Assembly (NCBI GenBank): GCA_947632575.1
Contig: CANRPV010000052.1
Location: forward strand, 1 to 9,316
Direction: 5' to 3'
Source of the DNA: an uncultured Eggerthellaceae bacterium
Lineage (GTDB): Bacteria; Actinomycetota; Coriobacteriia; Coriobacteriales; Eggerthellaceae
DNA length: 9,316 nt
Within the stretch, counting starts at the first letter, position 1, and each line of letters opens with the position of its first letter. Below, in pieces: positions 1 through 6,622 of this stretch. The notes below the pieces were generated by a model. It was not told where the DNA came from, made no database searches, and saw nothing but the letters and a program-made list of their open reading frames with translations. Made by a program: the position numbers and the translations under genes.

Positions 1-1032
1 TTAGTACTTCATGCGCACTTTCTCAACGAAGCAAAGCAAATCTTTTATCTCTATCTCCGTGCCGTCATCAAGGACGGCACGGCCGTTCATGCGGCCAAAC
101 ACCTGATGCTGATCGGTAGCCGCAAAGCCCACGTCGATCTTCCCCTTCCGATCGAGGATCGGTGTGAATTCCGTCTCGAAACGGCCGTCAGATGAGGTAA
201 ACGTCCAAGGCGCCAGGAAGTTCTTGGGATCGGACATGGCAAAGGTCACATCGTCGAGCTTATGGGCGATTCCGTCATAGATGATGACGTTTTCCGTGGC
301 GGCTGAGGTATCGGCGAAGCCGTAGCCGAGGTTAAACCCGAAGACATGGCCATTTGACAGCTGAGCATTTCCCGAGCTCCAATACCAGGTGTTGTCATAG
401 GTCCAGACCCCGCGCCCCCAATCGAGCGTCGCGAAATCGCTGGCAGGATCAAACTCATAGCGCGTTCCGTCATATTCCACGTAGCCTTCGGCGCGCATGC
501 AGTTGATCTTTTGGTTGTAGTAAAAGTGCTTGTCTTCAGGCCACGGGGTCGCAACCACGATGGATTCCTTCGGATCCTCATGGAGCGTGATGTCGCATAC
601 TAGCTTTTTGAACTTGGAGAAGTTGGCGAAATCGCAGGTCAAATGCCGCCTATCGCCAGTCTTGCTGAACTTCATACGCAGGCGGTAGCCCTTGTACTCG
701 ACGGTGTTGTCCATATCCGAATTAGCGGCTAAGCCCATGGCGCCATGTGGCAAGGGGTTCACCGATGAATTGGTAGCCACGTGAGGCTCATCGCCCAGCC
801 AGAAGAAGGAGACCGTTTGCACGCCCATATAACCCACGTCTGACAAGGTCAAGGCGATGGCGAAATCCTTGCTCACCACCATGTAGTAATCCCATTCCTT
901 GAGGCGATACCAGGGTGCCTTCACCTGGGTCTTGTCGTAGTCCCATACCAGATGGCGCGCCCATCCCGGCTCAGCGATATTGCCTTGTTCGTCTAAAAGC
1001 TTCTGAGCTGTCGTAACTTCGTGGTTGCGCAT
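1..1032 (-). CDS. DUF2804 family protein
   Basis: Complete minus-strand gene of 343 codons; TAA stop at positions 1-3. The start at 1032 is chosen because AAGGAG sits a few bases upstream; an in-frame ATG at 1101 would add 23 Arg-rich residues encoded by tandem-repeat DNA and has no good ribosome binding site. The family is recognised from its aromatic-rich signature blocks: HFYYNQKINCM around residues 169-179, LDWGRGVWTYDNTWYW around 203-218, and FGFNLGYGFADTSAATEN around 231-248. I see no signal peptide or membrane segment, so it is probably cytoplasmic. DUF2804 proteins have no settled biochemical function; the conserved Trp/Tyr/Asp residues suggest a lipocalin/beta-barrel-like ligand pocket, which is inference. 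It is transcribed divergently from a PfkB sugar kinase, which hints at, but does not prove, a sugar-linked role. The gene is intact. Confidence 0.9.
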   Translation of the reverse strand: MRNHEVTTAQKLLDEQGNIAEPGWARHLVWDYDKTQVKAPWYRLKEWDYYMVVSKDFAIALTLSDVGYMGVQTVSFFWLGDEPHVATNSSVNPLPHGAMGLAANSDMDNTVEYKGYRLRMKFSKTGDRRHLTCDFANFSKFKKLVCDITLHEDPKESIVVATPWPEDKHFYYNQKINCMRAEGYVEYDGTRYEFDPASDFATLDWGRGVWTYDNTWYWSSGNAQLSNGHVFGFNLGYGFADTSAATENVIIYDGIAHKLDDVTFAMSDPKNFLAPWTFTSSDGRFETEFTPILDRKGKIDVGFAATDQHQVFGRMNGRAVLDDGTEIEIKDLLCFVEKVRMKY

Positions 1033-1049
1033 CGTTGACTCCTTGCCTC

Positions 1050-1132
1050 TGTGTCGCTGTCGCAAAATTCTTGAGACGACCCTCGTGTCCCTGTCGTCCA
1101 TTATTAGAGACGATTGTGTCGCTGTCGCTCAT
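1050..1132 (-). repeat. Three imperfect tandem repeats upstream of DUF2804 gene
   Basis: Read on the minus strand, the segment contains GCGACAGCGACAC, then GACGACAGGGACAC, then GCGACAGCGACAC again, starting every 31-34 bp. The linkers share TCGTCTC followed by an AT-rich stretch (around 1073-1080 and 1107-1114). The copy nearest the gene runs straight into its ribosome binding site. A possible -10 box (TATCAT, minus strand, 1144-1149) lies just upstream of the array, so the repeats could be in the 5' untranslated RNA. They could equally be tandem operators. The repeats are directly visible; the role is inferred. Confidence 0.6.
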
Positions 1133-1178
1133 TTTTTGGAATGATGATAGGCCTTGCTTGGGTAATTTGCACTCAATG

Positions 1179-1210
1179 CTGACACTTCCATCGGTCGATG
1201 ATGCTAGACT
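1179..1210 (+). promoter_or_regulatory. Candidate promoter of the PfkB kinase gene
   Basis: An extended -10 element, TGCTAGACT (1202-1210), resembles TGnTATAAT. CTGACA at 1179-1184 could be a -35, but the gap of 20 bases to TAGACT is longer than ideal, so the extended -10 carries the call. The gene start follows at 1247, with AAGAAGG at 1228-1234 as its ribosome binding site. Confidence 0.35.
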
Positions 1211-1246
1211 AAGGCTCGTTAGTCCCTAAGAAGGCGATGGTGCTTT

Positions 1247-2248
1247 ATGAACCAAGTGGTGGCTCTCGGTGAGCTTTTGATCGACTTTATTAGTGTCGGC
1301 GTGAACAAAACTCAGGATTTTCCCTTCCCGCCAAAGATTTCCGCTGTTGAGTACCCCATCTTGGCCTCCCAGCCTGGTGGTGCACCGGCCAATTTCCTCT
1401 CAGCACTGCAGTGCTACGGGACCCAAACTGGCATGATCGCCAAAGTGGGAGACGATGCGTTTGGAAGACTTCTCATTCGCACCATGACCGACAAAGGGAT
1501 CGACACCCAGGGCATCATCAAAGATCCCAGCGTATTTACCACCCTTGCCTTCGTTACTCTCGACGATGAGGGCAATCGGGAATTCAGCTTTGCGCGCAAA
1601 CCGGGTGCTGATCAGTTCCTCAGGTCCGAGGAAATCAATTTCGATCTCATCGACGAGGCCTCGGTTTTCCATTTCGGATCGCTAAGCCTCACCGGCGAGC
1701 CGATTCGTACGGCTACTCATCGGGCTCTTGCCCACGCCAAAACCCGCAATTCAATGATCAGTTTCGACCCTAATCTCCGGGTTCCTCTCTGGAATGAGCT
1801 CGACATCGCCCGCGCTCAGATCGAGTGGGGTTTCTATCAAGCTGATATCGTGAAGATCAGCGACAACGAGGCCACCTTCTTATGGGATGTGTCGCCTGAG
1901 GAGACCGCTAAACGTCTCCACGAGCAGTTCGATGTGTCTTTAGTCTTCGTCACCTTGGGTCCGAAAGGCTGTTATTTCTCGAACAAAAACGTCACCGGTT
2001 GGGTTCCAAGTCCTAAGCCGGAAAAGGTGGTGGACACTACCGGTGCGGGAGATATCTTCAGCGGAAGTGCGATGAATCGTTTTCTCGCTCTCGAGAAAAA
2101 GCCCGACGAGCTGAACCAACAGGATTTGGAATCAATCGTGAGTTTCGCCTGCTGCGCGGCCAGTATTTCTACTCAGTCGCATGGCGGAATCGACGCCGTG
2201 CCGCCACTGGAATACGTGCTCGACCGCTGCGGAGCTTCCTCGGTCTAG
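1247..2248 (+). CDS. PfkB-family carbohydrate kinase, fructokinase-like
   Basis: Complete 333-aa cytoplasmic sugar kinase of the ribokinase/PfkB superfamily, expected to transfer phosphate from ATP to a sugar hydroxyl. Both family signatures are present: the N-terminal sugar-binding GGAPAN at residues 44-49 followed by AKVGDDAFG (65-73), and the C-terminal DTTGAGD at 263-269, whose last Asp is the catalytic base and whose GAG forms the anion hole. FDPNLR at 173-178 is also typical. Length and the ASQPGGAPAN context best match bacterial fructokinases (ScrK-like), so fructose to fructose 6-phosphate is the likely reaction; 2-keto-3-deoxygluconate or another ketose cannot be excluded. The spacing from AAGAAGG to the ATG is about 12 nt, rather long. 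It is divergent from the DUF2804 gene and converges with the GH13 gene 12 bp away. No sucrose hydrolase or transporter is adjacent in this window. Confidence 0.9.
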   Translation: MNQVVALGELLIDFISVGVNKTQDFPFPPKISAVEYPILASQPGGAPANFLSALQCYGTQTGMIAKVGDDAFGRLLIRTMTDKGIDTQGIIKDPSVFTTLAFVTLDDEGNREFSFARKPGADQFLRSEEINFDLIDEASVFHFGSLSLTGEPIRTATHRALAHAKTRNSMISFDPNLRVPLWNELDIARAQIEWGFYQADIVKISDNEATFLWDVSPEETAKRLHEQFDVSLVFVTLGPKGCYFSNKNVTGWVPSPKPEKVVDTTGAGDIFSGSAMNRFLALEKKPDELNQQDLESIVSFACCAASISTQSHGGIDAVPPLEYVLDRCGASSV

Positions 2249-2277
2249 AAAAAGCATTTCCTATGCGTAGAGCTTTA
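2249..2277. terminator. Weak terminator candidate between converging genes
   Basis: Only 12 bp separate the two TAG stops. Overlapping the end of the GH13 gene, AAAGC (2251-2255) pairs with GCTTT. On the minus strand a small GCAT-AGGAA-ATGC hairpin is followed by TTTTTC. The stems are 4-5 bp, so termination here is likely inefficient, and each transcript may run into the other gene. Confidence 0.25.
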
Positions 2278-3685
2278 TAACTTGTCCGCTGTTGCCCTCA
2301 ATCCGCAGATTAAGGCTCGCATTTTCTAGAGTGACTGCTTCTTCGGTAAGAAGATTTTCCGCCGAGCTGAACCCGCATTCCAACGCGGCGAGGGGCACGG
2401 TCAGCTCAACAGGCTCAGGATCATTATTAAGAACCACGACGCAAGCCTGGGTTTGACCAGTTGGATTGTCCGGATTGTCTGCGGTCAAACGACGACCGAA
2501 TGCATAGTATTTATTTTGAAGAAGAAGCTCGTGATAGCTTCCAAGACTCAGTTCCGTATGAACTTTCCTTGCAGCAATCAGGCATCTGATAAGTTCAACA
2601 ATTTCCGGATGAGGACCATTGGCCTCAAGCTGGATCAGGTCTAAAGCCGGTCGTAGGGGATCATCGCTTCGGGCTCCGTTGCCTTCTTTCTTCCCCTCGA
2701 TGCCAAATTCGCTGCCGTAATATACCGACGGAATCCCCAAGATAGTGAAGAGAAACACGGTCACCGGCGTCAAATTCTTGGGATTGTTGAGCGAAGAAGC
2801 GATGCGATTAACGTCCTGATTATCGCAAAACGTGTAGAGATGAGCGTTCTTGCAAAGGCCATAGGGACCGAAAAGCCGAAGCACGTTATGGGCCATTTCG
2901 AAATAGTTCTGATCGTTATGGGCTGAATAGATAGCTTTATGAAGCTCGTAATTGGTGACCGAATCGAGCATTCCATCATTTACCCAGCGTCCATAATCGC
3001 CGTGGATGACTTCCCCCATGAGCCAAAAATCCCAGCGTTTGGCCTTGGTGCGATCTCGCAGCTCACGCATGAAATCGAAGTTGAGCACATCAGCTGAGTC
3101 GAGCCGGATGCCATCGACGCCAAACTCATCCATCCAGAACTCGGCGACATCCAAAAGGTAGTTACGCACCTCAGGATTCCAGAGATTGAGGCGAGGCAGG
3201 ATATCGATACCTCGCCAAGACTCGTAGGAGAAACCGTCATGAAAGCCGTTGTCACCGTCAAAATTCACACCGCAGTACCAATCCTTAGCCCAGGAATCCC
3301 AACGATGGGCCAAAAGGTCTTGAAACGCGAAAAAGTCACGACCGGTATGGTTAAACACACCATCCACCACAACAGATATACCCTGTTCATGGCAATGGTT
3401 TACCCACTCTATGAACTCTTCGTTGGTGCCAAGACGGCTATCCACCTTCTTGAAATCGGTGGTGTCATAACCATGGGTTCGAGATTCAAAAAGCGGACCG
3501 ATATAGATCGCGTCAAAGCCCAAACGCCCCGCATGATCAGCCCAAAGAGTCAAAGTTTCAAATGGCCTTGGACGATTGGTCGAACGATCGGCCACAAGAT
3601 CGCGATAGTCGTTTTCATGAGGACAACCGCATAGTCCAAGCGGATATATGTGATAGAAATTTGCCATGTTATACCAAGGAGCCAT
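2261..3685 (-). CDS. GH13 alpha-amylase family glycosidase
   Basis: Complete 474-aa enzyme with a GH13 (beta/alpha)8 barrel followed by a short beta-rich C-terminal domain (about 380-474). There is no signal peptide, so it should act in the cytoplasm on imported malto-oligosaccharides or glycogen. Conserved regions visible: region I DGVFNH (108-113), region II GIRLDSAD (192-199, nucleophile Asp196), region III LMGEV (222-226, acid/base Glu225), region IV FCDNQD (286-291, Asp291). Asp196, Glu225 and Asp291 are all present, so activity is expected. Region IV has Gln290 where most GH13 enzymes have the substrate-binding His (NHD). The 474-aa length, without an extra N-domain, is smaller than neopullulanase or cyclomaltodextrinase. 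I cannot fix the specificity (alpha-amylase, alpha-glucosidase or transglycosylase). The start is supported by AAGGGAG just upstream. It lies 32 bp after helD on the same strand, probably co-transcribed. Confidence 0.92.
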   Translation of the reverse strand: MAPWYNMANFYHIYPLGLCGCPHENDYRDLVADRSTNRPRPFETLTLWADHAGRLGFDAIYIGPLFESRTHGYDTTDFKKVDSRLGTNEEFIEWVNHCHEQGISVVVDGVFNHTGRDFFAFQDLLAHRWDSWAKDWYCGVNFDGDNGFHDGFSYESWRGIDILPRLNLWNPEVRNYLLDVAEFWMDEFGVDGIRLDSADVLNFDFMRELRDRTKAKRWDFWLMGEVIHGDYGRWVNDGMLDSVTNYELHKAIYSAHNDQNYFEMAHNVLRLFGPYGLCKNAHLYTFCDNQDVNRIASSLNNPKNLTPVTVFLFTILGIPSVYYGSEFGIEGKKEGNGARSDDPLRPALDLIQLEANGPHPEIVELIRCLIAARKVHTELSLGSYHELLLQNKYYAFGRRLTADNPDNPTGQTQACVVVLNNDPEPVELTVPLAALECGFSSAENLLTEEAVTLENASLNLRIEGNSGQVIKLYA

Positions 3686-3717
3686 AGTTCTCTCCCTTCA
3701 ATTATTACGTCGATGAT

Positions 3718-5865
3718 CTACTTCGTCGAACCTTTGATGTCGCGCAACAAGGGGCTCAGAGCACCCGAGGAAAGCACGGTTACCGCTTCGGTTGCCCGCG
3801 AAAGCGCCGTGTAGAGACGGCAACGATCCGTGGGACCATCTCCGTAGTGATCCCCATCGGCATCAGGTATGATCACCCGATCGAATTCAAGACCTTTAGC
3901 CATCGGAAGACTCAAAAGGATTAGGCCGTGGTCGGGTAGTTTTTTTCGCCCATCGATGACACTCAGAACCTTCTCGTCGAACAGCAACGTGTGCTCACCC
4001 AAGAACGCTCTCAGACCGCGCAAAGATCGATCATCAGCGGCGATGATCGCGGTGAGACCCTGAGGCTTTTCCTTGGCGGCGTTGAGCACATCGATCAGCG
4101 TCTCGCAATAGATATTGTTATCAGCACAGGGAATGATCTGCGGCTTCTGACCCTCGCGCTGAACCGAGCTCACCTCGATGCGCTCTTTCTCGTCCATAAG
4201 TCGCGCAAAGAGATCCGTGATCTCAGGAGTTGATCGGTAGCTGGTCGTAAGCGCACACTCGGCGACCTGCCCACAACCTCGCTCAAACACCTCTTTGATC
4301 TCGTCAAACGAGGCGGTCCCTTTATAGATCGCCTGGTTTGGGTCACCAAGCAGCAGGAAATGAGCCTTAGGATAGCAGCGCACGATAAGTCTCAATTGAG
4401 CTGCCGTGTAGTCCTGGACCTCGTCGATCATCACATAGCGCGCCTCTTCGTTTCCCGTGCCGGCGAATACCAACTTGAGATAAGCGCGCTCCAAAGGCTT
4501 CAGGCCCCGCCCTCCGATAAGGCGTTGAGCAAGCCTCCGCAGAGAAATCCAGCAAGCGTCTTCGATCTGGCGATAGACCGGTTTATAGAGCTCAGACAGA
4601 TAAACCTGTCCCGCCTCGCGCAAGGCTTCCTCGTCGCTTCCGTCGATGGGATAACCGAAACGCCGACACTGCTCATCCAGATCCATATCGTTGATGATGG
4701 CATGAACCTTATCCGAAGCCGCATCGCGGGCGATCTTCGCGTCGAGTCGGTCATGAAGCTCCTCGGTTACCCGAGCGCACTTGCGCTGGCTGCTCTTGAC
4801 GTTGGCAAAGCGCTTGACGATGCGCACTACCTCACCTGCGGGGATCAAAACCTCGTCTTTAAAGCAGACCGATCGACAATCTTCCGGCAAAAGTTGGGCA
4901 TCCTGGCAAACCTCGTCAATGCGGTCAAGCATGGCGATGGTAGTTTCATCCTCGCCTTTGCCGCGCACGGGAATGCCCTGACCGCGAGCCAATTCCGCCC
5001 ATGTTTCCGTAAAGGGGTTGGTCTCGCCCATATCCGGAAGTACATAAGCGATATAGCGACTAAAAACAGGACTTGGAGAAATGAGATGCAGCTGATCAGG
5101 CCGCAGGTTACCGCGTTGCTGGTAAAGCAGATAAGCGATGCGTTGCAGCAGCACCGAGGTCTTACCGCTGCCAGCAATGCCGCGCACTAGAAGCGCAGGC
5201 ACGTCCTCATGGCGAATCACCTGGTTCTGTTCTTTTTGAATGGTCGCCGTAATGGCTTTCATATGAGCGCTATGAGAACGGGACAGCGCCTTGAGCAACA
5301 AGGGATCCTCAATGGCCACCGTTGTGTCGAAATAGGCGCGAAGCTGGTCTCGCTCTATGTCGAATTGACGACGCAATTGAAGATCCGCATGGATGGTTCT
5401 GCCGTGAGCGTTATAGGAGGTGGGACCAGAACTCTGGTTGTAATAAGTCTCGGCCACCGGGGATCGCCAGTCGACGATAAAGACATGTCCGCTGTCATCG
5501 GACATTCCCGCCGCACCCAGATAAATTTCGCGAGGAATACCATCGGGCTCAAGCGCGAGAACCACCTTGGCAAAATAGGGTTGTCGGAGCAAAAGCTCGA
5601 CCTTGGCGAGCCTCTCTTCAGCAGTGTTATGGGTGATGTTGTAGGAATCGATAATACGGTTGAGCGACTCAATGGAGGCAAGGGTCTCAAGATGAGAGTC
5701 AAAATCGGCCATGTCGAGGGTAAGCTCCTCGGCCATCGCCGCTTTGTCAGCCCCCGCGTCGAATTCGATCTTCCCCAGCTTTTCCCGTTGCTTAACCTCA
5801 ATGGCCAGCAGCGAGGCATAGGTTTCACTCAGATGGTCTTGTTCCTGTTCAAACACAGGATCCAT
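3718..5865 (-). CDS. helD: HelD-type UvrD/Rep superfamily 1 helicase, RNA polymerase recycling
   Basis: Complete 715-aa protein. The N-terminal segment (about 1-95) is charged and helical, as in the HelD coiled coil that enters the RNA polymerase secondary channel. VDWRSPVAETYY (131-142) is a block characteristic of HelD-like proteins. Helicase motifs follow in order: Walker A GIAGSGKT (229-236), a family-specific helical insertion about 285-465, Walker B IDEVQD (480-485), GDPNQAIY (507-514), TSYRS (541-545), KGLEFDRVIIPD (657-668) and LYTALSRA (684-691). Known family role: ATP-driven release of stalled RNA polymerase from nucleic acid; some actinobacterial homologues (HelR) give rifamycin tolerance. 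That this copy does either is inference. The start is backed by GGAGGAGG about 5 nt upstream. It diverges from the deformylase-like gene and leads into the GH13 gene. The alternative label is a generic UvrD-like helicase, but the N-terminus argues for HelD. Confidence 0.92.
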   Translation of the reverse strand: MDPVFEQEQDHLSETYASLLAIEVKQREKLGKIEFDAGADKAAMAEELTLDMADFDSHLETLASIESLNRIIDSYNITHNTAEERLAKVELLLRQPYFAKVVLALEPDGIPREIYLGAAGMSDDSGHVFIVDWRSPVAETYYNQSSGPTSYNAHGRTIHADLQLRRQFDIERDQLRAYFDTTVAIEDPLLLKALSRSHSAHMKAITATIQKEQNQVIRHEDVPALLVRGIAGSGKTSVLLQRIAYLLYQQRGNLRPDQLHLISPSPVFSRYIAYVLPDMGETNPFTETWAELARGQGIPVRGKGEDETTIAMLDRIDEVCQDAQLLPEDCRSVCFKDEVLIPAGEVVRIVKRFANVKSSQRKCARVTEELHDRLDAKIARDAASDKVHAIINDMDLDEQCRRFGYPIDGSDEEALREAGQVYLSELYKPVYRQIEDACWISLRRLAQRLIGGRGLKPLERAYLKLVFAGTGNEEARYVMIDEVQDYTAAQLRLIVRCYPKAHFLLLGDPNQAIYKGTASFDEIKEVFERGCGQVAECALTTSYRSTPEITDLFARLMDEKERIEVSSVQREGQKPQIIPCADNNIYCETLIDVLNAAKEKPQGLTAIIAADDRSLRGLRAFLGEHTLLFDEKVLSVIDGRKKLPDHGLILLSLPMAKGLEFDRVIIPDADGDHYGDGPTDRCRLYTALSRATEAVTVLSSGALSPLLRDIKGSTK

Positions 5866-5902
5866 GGAGCCTCCTCCACGCTTTCTGAAAAACAGTCTTT
5901 CT

Positions 5903-5930
5903 ATTATCTTATTTTTTCTCGAAAAGCCAA
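5903..5930 (-). promoter_or_regulatory. Sigma-70-like promoter of helD with internal palindrome
   Basis: On the minus strand TTGGCT (5925-5930) is followed after 16 bases by GATAAT (5903-5908), a good housekeeping promoter match about 38 bp before the helD start. The spacer contains the inverted repeat TTTTC-TC-GAAAA (5914-5925), which could be an operator. That role is inferred from position only. Confidence 0.55.
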
Positions 5931-5995
5931 AACGCCAATCCTGTTTTTATCTGTGGGTATCTTTTTGCGCGAAGGGGCTAACGCCTGCCAAGCGC

Positions 5996-6023
5996 TATAC
6001 TGAGCCAACCCAAGAAATAGGAG
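5996..6023 (+). promoter_or_regulatory. -10 box and ribosome binding site of the deformylase-like gene
   Basis: TATACT at 5996-6001 matches five of six positions of the -10 consensus. No convincing -35 is visible at the right distance. AGGAG at 6019-6023 sits 5 nt before the ATG at 6029 and decides that start, over longer in-frame extensions reaching back into the promoter region. Confidence 0.45.
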
Positions 6024-6028
6024 AAGCC

Positions 6029-6448
6029 ATGATTAAAGATATCGTCAAAGATGAGGAAATCCTGTCCCAGGTTTGTGAGCCGGCTACAGCCGAAGATGCA
6101 GAAATCGCCCAGGATCTGGTCGATACCCTGCTCTCGCTAGACACCGCCGCCTGCCTCGCTGCAAACCAGATTGGCGTTCCGAAAGCCATCGTGGCCTATC
6201 TCAACACAGTCGATAAGCCCATCGTGCTGTTTAACCCCCGCATGGTCCAGGGCTTCAAACCCTATAACACCTTTGAGGAGTGCCTCTCCTACGACGACGC
6301 TAAGGCTGTTCGTCGCTTTCAGCTTATTCGTATCGAGTATGATGATCTTGAAGATGGCCAGCTCGTCCATAAGAAAAAGAAGCTTGAAGGCTGGGCGGCC
6401 GAAGTGGTGCAACATACCATCGACCACTGCAACGGCGTGCTCGTCTAG
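6029..6448 (+). CDS. def: Peptide deformylase-like protein with altered catalytic motif
   Basis: Complete 139-aa protein, shorter than the usual 150-190 aa deformylases but close to the small second deformylase type seen in Gram-positives. True deformylases remove the N-formyl group from nascent proteins using a metal held by one Cys and two His. The three family motifs are recognisable but modified: CLAANQIG (42-49) for GLAAPQIG, EECLS (83-87) for EGCLS, and HTIDH (129-133) for HExDH. Metal ligands Cys85, His129 and His133 are kept, as is Gln47. The catalytic Glu between the histidines is Thr130 (codon ACC). It may therefore be a metal-binding but weak or inactive paralogue, with another deformylase elsewhere in the genome; activity on a different substrate is also possible. 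It diverges from helD and converges on gpmA. Confidence 0.85.
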   Translation: MIKDIVKDEEILSQVCEPATAEDAEIAQDLVDTLLSLDTAACLAANQIGVPKAIVAYLNTVDKPIVLFNPRMVQGFKPYNTFEECLSYDDAKAVRRFQLIRIEYDDLEDGQLVHKKKKLEGWAAEVVQHTIDHCNGVLV

Positions 6449-6457
6449 CTAATACCG

Positions 6458-6621
6458 CGACACCGCTTGATAGATCATTTTTGGCTATCGCTGAAGAAGC
6501 CTACATCAGCGACCCCGCTTGAAAAGGTCAACTTCGACGCATTCGCTTGATGAGATCTACTTCAGCGCATTCGCCCGAAAAGGTTTGCTTTTACGCATTC
6601 GCTTTTCGGAAGCTGCTTCCC
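6458..6621. repeat. Degenerate 28-bp tandem repeat array with hairpins
   Basis: Units begin at 6510, 6538, 6566 and 6594, exactly 28 bp apart, with a diverged unit at 6482 and a shorter one at 6458. CGCATTCGC is identical at 6538-6546, 6566-6574 and 6594-6602. Consecutive inverted repeats occur: GATAG/CTATC (6469-6473 with 6485-6489), CGCTGA/TCAGCG (6489-6494 with 6506-6511) and TTGA/TCAA (6519-6522 with 6528-6531). The array starts 9 bp after the deformylase-like stop and ends one base short of the gpmA stop codon's flank, filling the gap between converging genes. It may act as a bidirectional terminator or 3'-end stabiliser, which is inference. Confidence 0.75.
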
Positions 6622-6622
6622 G
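6575..6622. terminator. Stem-loops at the shared 3' end of gpmA and the deformylase-like gene
   Basis: CCGAAAAG (6575-6582) and CTTTTCGG (6602-6609) form perfect 8-bp arms around a 19-base loop. Immediately right of it GGAAG-CTG-CTTCC (6608-6620) forms a tight hairpin. Neither is followed by a clean T-run, so these are terminators of a non-classical kind or simply mRNA 3'-end structures for the two converging genes. Confidence 0.4.

Noticed and set aside
1033..1101. In-frame N-terminal extension of the DUF2804 protein from ATG 1101
   Set aside because: The extension is encoded by tandem-repeat DNA, is Arg-rich and unlike the family. AAGGAG immediately before 1032 marks the better start.
974..1132. 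Minus-strand 53-codon frame starting at ATG 1132 across the repeats
   Set aside because: There is no Shine-Dalgarno ahead of the ATG (only CCAAAAA), and its composition follows the repeats. It is much weaker than the gpmA leader ORF.
1035..1229. Plus-strand 64-codon frame between the DUF2804 and kinase genes
   Set aside because: It starts at a non-ATG codon without a ribosome binding site and reads through the repeats and the kinase promoter.
4360..5190. Long open frame (276 codons) on the plus strand opposite helD
   Set aside because: No ribosome binding site and no recognisable domain. It lies wholly inside helD, whose motifs are intact across it, so it is a by-product of helD codon use on the complementary strand.
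5209..6003. Second long plus-strand open frame (264 codons) opposite the helD N-terminus and promoter
   Set aside because: It runs through the divergent promoter region, has no recognisable domain, and is opposite a well-supported HelD N-terminus. It stops at the -10 of the deformylase-like gene.
5866..6028. Rifamycin-associated element upstream of helD
   Set aside because: The region is AT-rich with no GC-rich palindrome resembling that element.
6458..6621. CRISPR array in the def/gpmA gap
   Set aside because: The identical part is only about 9 bp, the period is 28 bp with no room for separate unique spacers, and no cas genes are nearby. It is a degenerate tandem repeat.
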